Positions 46,250-57,756 of a stretch of DNA of 64,000 nucleotides are shown here, one piece after another (position 1 is the stretch's first letter; every line of letters begins with the position of its first letter). This stretch comes from Chrysopogon serrulatus. Taxonomy: Eukaryota > Streptophyta > Magnoliopsida > Poales > Poaceae. The translations under genes were made by a program, and so were the position numbers. Under the pieces are notes generated by a model. The model was not told the DNA's origin, made no database searches, and was given only the letters and a program-made list of their open reading frames with translations. The stretch is taken from positions 124,001-188,000 of the forward strand of contig JADLZL010002415.1 in assembly GCA_015844335.1 (NCBI GenBank), given 5' to 3'.

Positions 46250-48461
46250 TTGATTCAGCGCTTGCCTTCTATGTGCTGCTTTCCTTCCGGTGATTGTTTC
46301 CTTCCGCTGATTGTGGCTAGCAGGAGCAGCGACACACGCTTCTTTCCTTTTTAATCCGGTGATTGGCAGAACGTAGGAGGCAAAAACGATTCTACCGTGC
46401 GTACGTTTACCGCACCAAATAAAATCTCATAGTTTTGTTCCCTGTAGCAATCTTGTCACCTTAATCTCCAACTAATATTTGAGAAATTTGGCCCTAATAG
46501 TACATCCAATTCTGCACTCCTCTCTCTGCACTTATCTGAAGCTCCCAAATCAATGAAGAGGGATGGTATCTGAATAAGCACGGGCCGCAATTTTCAATAC
46601 TGAAATTGAGCAAAATTAAATAACACAGGTTCCAAGTGCTCCTAGGATTTGCATCCTCTTGTTCTCAGGGTCATTGCATATCAATCATTTCGTGACTAAC
46701 AAACAAAGATTGTCATTAGCAAAGATTAAATAATTGGAACTGCTCTAGAATTGTTAGAACAATTTGGTTTGTCACAATATGGTCAAAATTTGTCTCTTCT
46801 TCCTGCTCTATGATAGTTGAGGAGGAATTTTATTATATCTATGTGTCCTATACTTGAACACAATATTCTAAAAAATTATTAACTGCAGTTGACATTGTCA
46901 AACCCGATTTTCTGAAAAGGTACCAGTGTCCAACTTGTGCTTCTATGAAAGTAATCCCAGACCACAGCAGTCTTGGAGCATTATGAAAATTCATTTGGTC
47001 CAATTATCATGATTCTCAACCCCAATTTCTGAATTCTAGCAAGTAAAAAGGTATGAATAATAGCCTAATCCATTGCCTAGCTGACCATTCTAAAGAAACA
47101 ACAGCCATAGCACCAGCTCAACATTTATTCCCTGGTCGATTCCACCAAGCAATCGGAGCAATCAACCCCCAAAGCAACGATAGGAACTTGAGGAGGGGGC
47201 GGTTTACCTGGAAGTCCTGGTGCACGAACTTGAAGGTGCCACTGCAGTCGCACAGAGGCCGGGGGCGTTCGGCGGGTGGCGTCGGTGTGGCCACGTGCTG
47301 GCTGGCGTGGGCGGCGGCGTCGCAGCCAGCTAGGAGCAGGCGACGTCGGCACGGCCACCTCCTGGCGGTGCGGGCCGTGGCGTCGCGGCAGGTCGGGGCG
47401 GCCACGGGCGGCGTCGCCGCCAGCTACGGGCGAGCGCGGGCAGGGGCGTCGGAGGTCGTCGGGGTGGGCACCGGCGGGCGCGGGCAGCGTCAGCGCACCA
47501 CATCTTGGCGGGCGCGGGCTACGGCGTCGCCGCAGGTCGGAGCGGCCACGGGAGGCGTCGCAGCCAAGTCTGGGCAGGCGCGGTCGACGTCGGAAGGGGC
47601 GTGCGGCGGAGCTCGGGAACGCAGGATGCAAGGCAGCGGATGGGGAAGGCGAGGCGTGATTGAAGGAGGCGGCTTTCACGTATCCTGCTGGTCTTGTTTC
47701 CGTGATTGGAGAACATGTTTCCTGGCTTTGTTTCCTATCGTTACGGTGATTGCCACGATCGCTTCTTTCCTTTTTTACAATGCGGTGGCTAGTTCTTTCC
47801 TTTGTAGAGTTACGGTGATTGGCAAGAGGCAGGCAGAACGAAGTAATTACTACGTGTGTTTGCCGCACCAAGAAAAATCTCCCCTCCTTGTTCTTTTTAT
47901 TTGTATAGAGAAGAGATAGAGAATTGGTGGACAAATACTCCGAAGCCGCTAGTGTCCGCAATACATAGCCATTTACACGTACGAAGGCCTCATGGAAAAC
48001 AAGCATGTACCACGTACACGTACAAAGGCCCGCCGCATACAGTAAGCAAGCATGTATCTGGAATATAGAAACCAACTGGAATCATCTTCTAACGAATAGT
48101 CAGGGTAAGATAAAATCTTGTTTCATTCAGAAAGAGTCCCATAATACTCTTCAGTGCAACATAGTATCCATACAAAATTTGATGACCACTACTTCGCCGA
48201 GATTGAACTCAGATGCTAGTTACTAGTTGTGATTAGTTCCTACTAACAATTGCTAGTCTGTACATGTATGGTGTACTCAGAAGCAGCCAAAAGTAGAGTA
48301 AGAAACTAACGCCATCTCCATGGGAGATTGGACTGATACTGAAAGCAGTCACTGCTGAGCGCTTCCATCCTCCAGAAATTGAGTAGTAATCAACTCAAAA
48401 TTTGATGCAGAGGCGAGAATAGAGGTGAGGACAAGAGAGGGTCAAGCTAGCAAGCAAATCC
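46250..48461. other. Repeat-rich segment with two diverged copies of one unit
   Basis: 46255-46430 and 47640-47885 share the order CTTCTTTCCTTTTT, GGTGATTGGCA, GCAGAACG, TTTGCCGCACCAA (or TTTACCGCACCAA) and AAAATCTC. They look like diverged direct copies about 1.4 kb apart, each preceded by a GC-rich block. A minus-strand exon-like piece ending FKFVHQDFQ before a GTAAAC donor sits at 47210-47270. No gene is supported; the 200-316 codon ORFs on the minus strand are GC-rich and featureless. Confidence 0.4.
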
Positions 48462-48644
48462 TTACCCATCAGAGGAGGCTACACTCGCCACCAGCCGCCT
48501 TGATCCTGCAGAAGCCGACGCTTGGATCATGGAGTCTTCATGGTCTCCATCCTCTCCTGCCTCCTCTTCCACCACCATGGAGGAGCGCGAGCCGAGGGCT
48601 AGGTTTCCGCAACCTACCACGGCCGCCGGAGTCGGCGTTCCCAT
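48462..48644 (-). other. Candidate first exon of an unrecognised minus-strand gene
   Basis: From an ATG at 48644 the minus strand is open for about 60 codons (MGTPTPAAVVGCGNLALGSR at the start, an acidic EEEAGEDGDHED centre). It runs to a good donor, GATGG|GTAAGG, near 48466. The position just below a GC-rich upstream region looks like a first exon. I do not recognise the protein and did not find secure downstream exons. Confidence 0.3.
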
Positions 48645-49604
48645 CCGCGCCGAGCACCAGGGAGAGCCGTCAAACTGGAAGGTGCGACGGAGGACAGCGA
48701 TGCTCGACGCCCGACGCTTGCTGACGGTGATTTGGTAGGGTTTGGTTGGAACGTGGATTTACCGTCTGTATGTGTGGCCGCACGGACTATCCTAGGCGTT
48801 GAAATGTCTCTCGCTTCAAGATTCGTGTGCACAGTCGACTGAGCTTCACTGCTGATGCAATTCGACAGCAAGGGCAAAGTTGGAAATGAACAAGGACACC
48901 ATCTGAGCGCGGTAAGAGCAAGTATTATGGGATGGCTGCAAGCTGGCTGGATCTTTGTTGGCGGAGAGAGAAGAGGAGAGAGAGTGTGGAGCGGGCGTTT
49001 CATGAACCGCCGGCTGAAGCGGGCGGTATACGCCGGTGCTGTCTTCCCATTCGTTGCTGCATGCTGCTCTTCCGGATACATTGGTTGCATGTGCTGACAG
49101 CTACCCTGTACTGCATTTATTAGAAGCCACGTTGGCCTTCATTTCGCCGGCGAGCGGGCTGTTCTATTGCCCTTGCTCTAAGGGGAGAAGTTTCAACTAC
49201 TGTGCAGCACTGGGAGAACACTGTTGAAGTACACTGAAGAGTGAAGATGTGCACTGTTGAAGTACATTGAAGATGTGCTTGACATAACAGGGCCTCATGG
49301 CCACTAACAGTAGCAGGAGGACAGAAGTATGATGAAGTACATGAAAACTTCGATGAAATATTTATTGCTAGGAGGAGAACAACGTAACATCAGACAGTGC
49401 ACCAACAAAATCCAGATTCGTCAATTATAACAATTTTAATAGTACTACGATGTTCTTCTTAAGACTAGTGAATAAAAAAAAGAAAGATAAAGGCTCAAAA
49501 GCTACTACTAGATACTGAAGGTTCAGTAGTTTCACATGGCAAACCCATAGAAGTACAAGAAGCAATCTGCACCAAAATAGAAATCTACAGTGACTGCTTA
49601 TATT
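48645..49604. other. Intergenic
   Basis: GC-moderate DNA with short ORFs. 49215-49270 has a short tandem (GTACACTGAAGA / GTACATTGAAGA). No gene is supported. The lower part is the probable 3' untranslated region of the next minus-strand gene. Confidence 0.45.
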
Positions 49605-52144
49605 CTAGTCATCCATGGCGATAATGAAGTAGACAGGTGGCTCCGTGTGAATCTCAGAGAGACACATCAGTTCATACAGCATCAGCTTCTTGAACTCAAA
49701 TGATTCCTGAGGAAAGAGAAGAAGACATAAGACAACCATTAGACTGATTTCAAGTCTAAAGATTATAGAAAATTCTATTTAAAAAAATGATTATAGAAAA
49801 TGGCACAGATGAAGCTCCGGTTAGATACATACCCTATTAGATGTATATTCCAGCTATCAAATTCCTAAATGTACAACAGAGTTAAGACCTATTTCATCAC
49901 TATGAAAATGAAAAGAATTCAGGAATCACATCCTTCCAAATTCTTCACAGCCAAGAGGAAATTTCAGGTATTATTATGGCTGAAAAGCAAAATAGAAGCT
50001 TATAAGGTTGGATCCATAACAGTCGGCTGTACAAAGTTCATGTTGCCGTCCTGCATCTTACCATGCCAATTTTCAAAGAACATTTTAATACAGTTTACAA
50101 ACCGATACTGCTATAGAAAAATTTAGATAATGCAATTGTTCAAAAATCAATGATTGATCTTTGTTGTATACAGGGTCAATAACATGGACATGGACACATT
50201 TGTGTTTGAAATCAAAGAAATAGCACGACTAGTTCAGCAGTATAAACTAGTTCAGCAGTATAAAGGCAGGCACGACTATCTGCAAAATGGGGTGGATGAA
50301 TCAGTCCAAGGGGAAACAATGGATCAGAATTCTGGTTGCTCATCATAAGATGATTACGGATTTACCATGCAGCAATCTTCAAGCCGATATGCTATAAAAG
50401 AACCAATGAACTGCTCTATGATAGATTTAGATAACTACATTAAAGGCAAACCATGGCCTCACCTTAGAATGAATAGAACATATCTGAATGGTTATTCTGA
50501 ATAATTATTATAATACAATGAACTACTACTGCCATAAAAAAAAGAATTGCATTAATACTGCGTGTTGCCTACAACCACATAAATAGGATTCAGTAAAAAA
50601 ACAAAATTCTAGAAATGCATGGACATTTCATTATTAAATCACCACACATGAATATGAGATTTAGCTAGGGAGCCGTACAACGAAGATGGAAGTTATCCAC
50701 GTATACAGTTACCCACCTTTCATTTTAGTGAGCTAACAATATATGATTCCAAAATTAAGTAGCATTAGCTATCTATTGGATAATAATGCCAAAAAGGCAC
50801 CGAGCCTCACCTTGCCAGCTAAGTCAAAAAGATATACAGGAGCACCAGATGTCAATTCCACATCCTCTGCCCCAGCACCAACAACCACATCTGCAATAAT
50901 GTTTTTGCCTACGCAACAATCATAATCATAAAAAGAATTGGTATTAGCACCGAAGGATCTAAAAGATGCCAGATTTATGTATAAAAATAGAGCAACCTCG
51001 TTGGCAAGAAAACACTAACCATTGAAGTTTGAAACACGCACACCACAAGCAGCAGAGTTGACAATAGATCTACCAGAACTTACATCCTTTTCACTCAGGA
51101 ATAACAAATGTTGCATCCTCTCAACTAACTGAGAATCCTTGTTCCTGGTTGCATAATACAAGCCCTTCTCCGATGTGTCAGTAATACCTGCAGAGATGCT
51201 GTGAGATGGTGAGTGTTTCAAAAGAACTGCCCCCTCCACCTTGAAATTGAACATATATGTTTTTAGAAATTGAAACTCCTTCTGGTAACATTTGAATCAA
51301 GTCATATAAGTGATTATTAATAAAATTTATTATTGTCAGTATTTAAGTTTTAATCTTTTGAAAATAAACTATAAACCTGATCAATTAAAGTTTTAGTATA
51401 AAGTGGATGCTGCAACAATGATTTGAACCCTGAAGCTTCAATGTATTTATCCTTCTGAAGAGAGCTCTTTAAGTTTAACTTCAAAAAGAACTACACGAAT
51501 AGATAGAGCAGACCAGATCTACAGTCGTTGTACCTTTGGTTCACTAGTCTTCTTCATAGCGCAGCCCAGATAGCCTCATTTTCCCCTAACCCTCTCCATC
51601 ATCCGTGCACGCTCCAGGCATGGTCGCCCCCGCCCCGACCTGGCCCGACCGCCACTACCACCGCCAGAACCCTAAAGCCGCCCCACGGCCATCCCCACCG
51701 CCTGGCCGGCCTGCGTCCCCCGAAACCCCCTTCTAAAACCCATGGATTTGGAGAAGGAAGGAGGGAAAGGCCGGAGATGGAGAGAGATAGAGAGGAGAAA
51801 TCGAGAGTTCCAAAAATATTTTCTTCCGCTAGTTATGTAGTGCATCATCGCCAACCACCGCCACCGCCATCCGCTCCAGACACCACCCCGCCGTGGCGCG
51901 GTAGGATGTGGACGGAGCTCCGGCGACCGCTACCGCGGCCTCCCAAGCTCCGTCCACACCCTACCACGCCCACGGCAACCGTCATCTCCTCCCCACCCCA
52001 TCCCCACAAACCGCGAACCACCAGCCCAAGACCTCCTCCACAATCGCCACAGGATTGAACTCGGAGCGTAGATCAAGAGATTCGATGAAAAAGGGAAAGA
52101 GTTCAAGTGTACCTTGGAGCACAGATCAAGAGAAGCTGCTCCAT
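49605..52144 (-). CDS. Unrecognised multi-exon protein
   Basis: Exons supported by GT-AG borders and matching phase, high to low: 51454-51377, 51239-51020, 50908-50811 and 49706-49605 (TAG stop at 49605-49607). The joined frame includes KYIEASGFKSLLQHPLYTK, VEGAVLLKHSPSHSISAG, the region GLYYATRNKDSQLVERMQHL, NGKNIIADVVVGAGAEDVEL and PVYLFDLAGK. It ends EPPVYFIIAMDD. A likely first exon is 52144-52113 (MEQLLLICAP, donor CCAAG|GTACAC), but its phase does not fit the next exon found, so at least one exon is missing. An open stretch WSALSIRVVLFEVKLKELSS directly before 51454 would join if two bases were added. I see no catalytic motif, signal peptide or membrane segment, and no domain I can name. 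Four in-phase junctions make a real gene likely. Confidence 0.6.
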
Positions 52145-52608
52145 ACCCGGCTTGGTTCCCCGGATCCATCAAACACAAGGACGACTACAGTACTACACTG
52201 AAATCGTCACCACCGAGAGCTCCGTGAACAATGTTGAAGGAGAGAGGAAAGGTGAAGCAAGCAGTAACAGCGGGTGGGGAAAGTGAAGTTTCAGTACAGA
52301 AGGGGAGGACGACGACCTGTTTCTATACCGAAAATGCCCCCACCAGCTGATTCCAACACAACAGACACTATCACTCTCTGACCAAACTAGTAAAAAACTA
52401 GAGCTGTGGGTCCCACCGGCTAGATGGACGACTGAGATAGTCCTGCCGGGCGCATATACAGACAGGGAGACATTTCCCGGTTTGGGAGGTGCGACGATTG
52501 TTGCGGGTTCTTGTGGACTCTCTTTCTTGCCCAACGGACTTCGCAGATAGAAAGGTATTGGGCCACAAATAAATTACGGCTGGGCCGCAAGAGCCACGAA
52601 ACTTTTTT
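52145..52608. promoter_or_regulatory. Upstream region of the unrecognised gene, with site-II motifs
   Basis: Two TGGGCC motifs lie at 52559-52564 and 52581-52586, just before the Mutator-like element begins at 52609. They are oriented as in the divergent RPS21/RAD9 promoter. They are now more than 6.7 kb from the ClpR3 start on the other side of the insertion. Confidence 0.5.
52600..52608. repeat. 9-bp target-site duplication, left copy
   Basis: AACTTTTTT, matching AACTTTCTT at 59178-59186 with one difference. Confidence 0.65.
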
Positions 52609-52879
52609 GAGAAAATTCCTTATTTAACACTAAAAAAAACTTGCTCTTCCTAATTTAGCATCCAAAATTCAAATCTTCCCTATTTGTTCACTCTTGAAAT
52701 TTTTCTTCCATAACTGACACTACCGTTCATGTGGGCATCCTTTTCTGTGAACTGTCATGTGGGCCATGTGCAAAAAGACTAGAATGCCCTTGTCTGGATA
52801 CAGAAGAAACGTGCATGGCCCAGGCTGTGCCGCGCGCTGCTCCTGCCTCGTGCCTGGCCCACGCCCGCCGAAATCGCCG

Positions 52880-53762
52880 CCGCGCGGTGCCACTTGTTCG
52901 ACCTCTGCCTGTTCCTCTGCCTTGCGGGCGCCGCCGCCAACCAGTCCGTCGGAGAAGATCGTGCATGTCGTACGTCGACCTCGGCGGCACCGACGCCACG
53001 CAGCAGTGGCTCGAGCTGCTCCACCTGCTGGCCATGCCGCTCACCAAGGAGGCGGAGCAGCTGGACGTGCCCTGTCGTGTCTCGGCTGGAGGCGCAGGCG
53101 CTGGACGTGGAGTCCCTCCGCATGAAGACAGGCGAGGCGCTGGCCGTGACCTCTAGCCTGCAGCTGCACTGCCTCTTGGCCCTCGATGACGACAGCTCCG
53201 GCAAGGATGGCTGCCACCACTACCAGAGCAGCAGTGGCAAAGGCGGGGACACGGACAAGCGGCAGCGGAGCCCCGAGGCCGGGGTGTCCCCGTCAACATC
53301 GCGCGCGGACGCGTTCCTGGGCACGCTGTGAGGCCTGTCACGCAAGGTGGTGGTGGTGACAGTGCAGGAGGCGTCGCACAACGTGGCGCCGCTGACGGAG
53401 CGGTTCGTGGAGACGCTCAACTACTACGCGGCGCTGTTCGACTGCCTGGAGTTGGCGGTGCCCGCGGGTTAGTGGAGCGCACGTGTCGAGCGCTGGATTC
53501 TCGGGGTGGAGGGTGAAGAACATGGTCGCGTGTGAGCGCGGACCGGCGGGAGTGGCACGAGCGCCTGGACCGCTGGGCGGCGCGGACGGAGGGCGCCGGC
53601 TTCGCACGAGGCCTGCTCAGCTACTACGCGCTGCAGCAGGCGCGGCGCGTGGCGCAGGGGCTCGGCTGCGACGACTTCAAGATGCGCGAGGAGAGGGACG
53701 CCTTCTTCCTGTTCTGGCAGAAGCACGCCATCTTCTCCGTCTCCGCCTGGCGCGGACGCTGA
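52880..53762 (+). pseudogene. Decayed GRAS-family (SCARECROW-LIKE 3-like) gene copy inside the Mutator-like element
   Basis: Fragments of a GRAS transcription-regulator domain follow each other in the right order but in changing frames: HLFDLCLFLCLAGAAANQSV, EKIVHVV, YVDLGGTDATQQWLELLHLL (the VHIID-type core), EALAVTSSLQLHCLLALDDD, KVVVVTVQEASHNVAPLTER, FVETLNYYAALFDCLE, and LLSYYALQQARRVAQGLGCD near the end. The last fragment is FFLFWQKHAIFSVSAWRGR. There are at least four frame changes and internal stops (for example TGA at 53329 and TAG at 53470). A central segment between the LLHLL and LTKEAEQLDV parts is deleted. The copy lacks introns, as SCL3 genes do. SCL3 acts in gibberellin and root-development signalling; this copy cannot make that protein. 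Confidence 0.75.
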
Positions 53763-53862
53763 TGCCATCGACTCTGGCAAGGGAGCGTCCTGTCCGTCTA
53801 GCGCTACCGGCTTCCCGCATGGCTAGCCGGACAGCGATGCCATCAACTCTGACGAGGGAGCG
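53762..53862. repeat. Short direct repeat pair
   Basis: GATGCCATCRACTCTG...AGGGAGCGTCC occurs at 53762-53789 and 53835-53862, with GCCGGAC/GCCGGAT words between. It lies in GC-rich sequence following the GRAS fragment. Confidence 0.6.
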
Positions 53863-54404
53863 TCCGCCGATCCGCATGGCCAGCCGGATCCCGACACCGC
53901 GACTCCGCTGGCTGCCCGCATGCATGGCTGGCCTCCAATGCCGTCGCGCCCGTGGGTGCAGTGCCGCACTCAATAGCGGCCGGACAGACTCCAACGTCGT
54001 CACCTCCGACGAGGGAGCACTCGTCCGCACCTATGCTGTGCAATTTCCCCTTTTTATTATATACATATATACTACTACCTTGGTTAGAACGAAGAGGAAA
54101 TGTAGTACAGGGTTTTTAAATCAACCCACCAAGTTTTCTTTGCTATAGCCACACACAAAACACGCCCCCGCTGAAAAGTCCTCCCTTCATCCACCCCACG
54201 AAATTGTACCAGGAAAATCAACATAATTAAAATAGACGTTTTAGATTTAATTTCATGCATTCTCTCTCATTACTCATTCACGTCGGACGGCCCCGGATCA
54301 AAAGTGTCATACATCCTTCCCTCCACCCTCAACCTCCCCGAGAGAGCCCCGGGTGCGGTGCGCTGCACGCCAATCACGCGCGTGCCTCCTTGGCGCTGCC
54401 ACGT

Positions 54405-55945
54405 GACCGGATCGTCAACGTGAAAGCCCTCGCCGACGGAAACGTGATCGCCGGGACGTGCGCGGCTCATCGACGGATCGTCGTCGCCATGCCACTGCGG
54501 CCGCCGGCCGCTGCTCACACGTCTCTCACGCGACGCCTCGCCGCCACATGACCGGATCGTCAACGTGAAAGCCCTCACTCGGCGGAATGTGATCGCCGAC
54601 TCCATTCGCCGCTTCTTTCGCGCCGTCGCCCCTGGACGCCACCGGCGAGGCCGCCCCGTCGTCATCGTCGGCGCCAGCACCAACACCGATGCGTCACGCT
54701 TCGCGTCGGCCTCACCCCTGCACTGCCGTCGTCTGGACGCACGCCACCGGCGAGGCCGCCTCCGTCGTCGGCGCTAGCACCAACGCCCGGTCGTCACGCG
54801 CCAGCGTCGGCCTCACCCGCGCCACCGCTGCCGCGTCTTCTTCTCCACGCTGTCGATTTGAACCAATCCGCTGGAGGGCGGCGGCCGCGAGAGCAGCCAA
54901 CAGCCACAAACCTGGGGCCACGGACGGACGCCCGCGCCGGGTCGGCAGGCTTCGCGACCGCCTTATCCGTGCCGCTGCCGTCGCCGCCGCGTCTTCCCGG
55001 GGGCCACCTGACGTACGCCTTCACCAGCTAGCAGCCGGGTATGTTTTCCTGTCCCGAAACTTTCCTTTGGCTGTATGTGTCAATCCTTGCATTGATATTG
55101 TGGAAGGTACTCTCCATGATCGATAGATGTGGTTATTTGGATAATTTGACGGAAGAAATTGCTAAAATCTAAAGTTTGGATGACTAATTAAATGGAATCG
55201 TTACTTGGCTGTATACTGACTGAAATCGTTACTTGGCTGTATACTGAATGAAATTGTTACTTGGCTGGATGACTAATTAAATGAAATCGTTACTTGGCTG
55301 TATACTGAATTTGTCTCTTGGCTGTATACTGAATCTGTGAGTGAGTGGAAGCATCTTACTCTGAATTTATCTAATAAATAAATGAAAGGTAAACATAAAA
55401 GCTGTAATCAAATAGCTAACTTATTAATAATTTCAGAGATCCAGTTTCAGCAGCTTGCAGATAAACCTTGGACACCATGCTGTTTTTTTATTGAATCAAA
55501 TTTTGATTTGCTGCTGTAACTTCCACTTTGCTGTGTTCTGTTGCTTCAGTGAACAAAACAGGTCATCTCGGACTTTATTTCTTCAGAGTTTCAGTTCTGT
55601 AGTAGCAGCTTAGTTATTTGTTCTGAAGATCACTTCTTTAGCATGGGTTTTGGTTTAACACGTGCACATGTTATATAGTAATGGTAATCCTAGGCATAAT
55701 ATCCAATAGCATGTTCCATCTTTTTCTAATGTATGCCATCGACACATGTATTATAGTAGAAGGTTAGTGGCATTTATCATCAGTCAGATCGTCATTGACG
55801 GATCGCGGTCGTGTTCGACGGATCCTGAACGTGGCCAGCCTGCCCTGCTGCAACTTAATCTGGTTGCTCGACGGAACATGATCGCCGGGACGCGCGCGGC
55901 TCATCGACGGATCGTCGTCGACGGATCGCGGTTGTGTTCGACGGT
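54405..55945. repeat. Family of dispersed GC-rich repeat blocks
   Basis: A 27-bp block GACCGGATCGTCAACGTGAA(AGCCCTC) lies at 54405-54431 and 54550-54576. A 40-bp block starting GATCGCCGGGACG and ending GACGGATCGTCGTC lies at 54446-54485 and 55880-55919 with one mismatch. GACGGATCGCGG(T/T)(C/T)GTGTTC occurs at 55798 and 55920. The pattern looks like reshuffled copies of one source sequence. Confidence 0.7.
55177..55335. repeat. Minisatellite, about 26-bp unit
   Basis: GAAATCGTTACTTGGCTGTA (then TACTGA) recurs about five times with small changes. A larger unit of about 88 bp is also visible, because GGATGACTAATTAAATGRAA occurs at 55178 and 55266. Confidence 0.8.
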
Positions 55946-57259
55946 TGCTGCGACTTAATCAGGTTAGATGCCATATAATCTTGCCGCCGACAATCATTTC
56001 ATTCATATTACTCCAAAAAAAAAAGACAGTCATTTTATTCATCCTGTTGTACATCCAAAACACGTCAACACAGTTCACGACTGGAACGCCGTCTCTTTCA
56101 CATGCCCTGCTAATTAATATTTAATTCATTTGAGTTCAATCATATAGACTGAACCTTCTATGGCTAGCTCCAATTTTTGGACTTTGAGTTGATTTAAGAG
56201 ATCCAATTTATTTCCTCGAGATTTTAGTGCTGTGATAGGCTACTTGTACTTTTAATTAATTGATCAGAAAATGCTTACTCCAATGCAGTTCATACTTTTG
56301 ATTCACGTGCCAGCTAAATTCAGGAGAATCACAATTGAAGGCTCTTCTCACTTAAGTAATTGTTCATTCTGAAACTATTTTTTAGTTTATTCATTCAGCA
56401 TATAGCCCATAGATATGTTTCTTTTTGCTTGATTGAATTCAGTCAAACAAACTGAGAAAGACATGGTTTTATTGCATCTGATTGGGGAGATGATCTTATG
56501 TTTCAATAGAGGCCGGAGGGTTACTGTATTGCTGTATTGGAAAATATTTTGATAGCATGATGCCTAGAACACCAATATTTGAAGCTATTTCAGCTATAGA
56601 TACCACGATGCCAATGTCATTTGTTTGTGAATTTTTGTTCCTTTCATTAGTTGATTTTTTAAGCTTTAAGATTTTTATGATTTAATTTTTCTAGATATCA
56701 TCGTAACATTAACACATGCAATATTCTATTAAGATTTAATTCATTTGAGTTCATAGCTTCAGATTACATAACCTTCTGGCGCCAGATCATGTTCTAATTC
56801 AATTGCGTTCATGTCTCCACTTCCTCCATTGCAACGTGTACACCATGCTTGAAATATTATCAGTCCATCAGTTCATGTTTTTAATTCATCTCAGTTCAAA
56901 CCTTCAGAGTTTAAACCGTGGAGACGCAAGGAGGTTCACGGCCTGCGCTCCGCAATATTACCAACCTACAAACCCCTGGTATGTGGTAAAAAAACACTTA
57001 GATGATTACTGTAATAAATACTTTCCCTATTCCTTGTAATAATGCACAAGTACTCCCAGATTGTATACATGCTCAAAAATATCTGTGTACAAGTTAAACT
57101 CTGAAATAATAAACATTGGTTATTTTCATGTGCATTTCAAATATAAAACCGTTGCGTTAGCACGGACATTATACAGGGTTTTTAAATTTTAATGGGTCGC
57201 TGTTCATTGGCCAGAAAAAACGCTCGCTGTTCAAGTGCCTAGGAAAAAAATTGCCATAA

Positions 57260-57680
57260 TCTATATCTATACCTAATAATAAAAAGGTAAAATTTCAGCC
57301 CATTTTTTTGGTCCATCCATTTTTTCGGTCTACCTCTTCCAAACTACTTGGCAATTGAGAGTTTCTACTGTCTCGACATATATATAATCGTACATATATG
57401 AGTTATTAGATATGGAGTCTGATTCTAGATAGAGTCCGATACTAATAACAATCTATATATGTCTGTTTCTTGTGAGTCCAGTTTTGGTTTGAGTATGTAT
57501 ATGTGTGACGTGGTTTGCCTCTAGGCGAGTCCAGTTTGAGTTCGGCATAGTCTGCGTGTGTGTATATAAGTTTAGGTTCCTGCCAGCCCGGCCACCGTTG
57601 AGGCCCTGCTAGATTTGCGTGTATCGTGCAATTCCGCACCATACATCGTCCCGTACTTCTTGCCGATTGCCTCAGCCTGA

Positions 57681-57756
<76 letters not shown>

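Larger units (their letters stand above)
54122..57171. mobile_element. 3.05-kb insertion flanked by 16-bp direct repeats
   Basis: The word TACAGGGTTTTTAAAT occurs exactly at 54106-54121 and 57172-57187, bracketing 3050 bp. The right end carries a hairpin CCGTTGC-GTTA-GCACGG (57149-57165), about 7 bases before the repeat. This resembles a Helitron 3' hairpin, but no CTAG follows. The interior has GC-rich repeat blocks at 54400-55030 and a minisatellite at 55177-55335. 55340-57100 is AT-rich with no gene. The flanking repeat could be a target duplication (a long one, as in LINE/SINE insertion) or a repair scar. The class is undecided. Confidence 0.5.

Noticed and set aside
47125..48075. 316-codon minus-strand ORF
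   Set aside because: GC-rich, Arg/Pro/His-heavy composition without motifs, overlapping repeats. No splice or start context was convincing as a whole gene.
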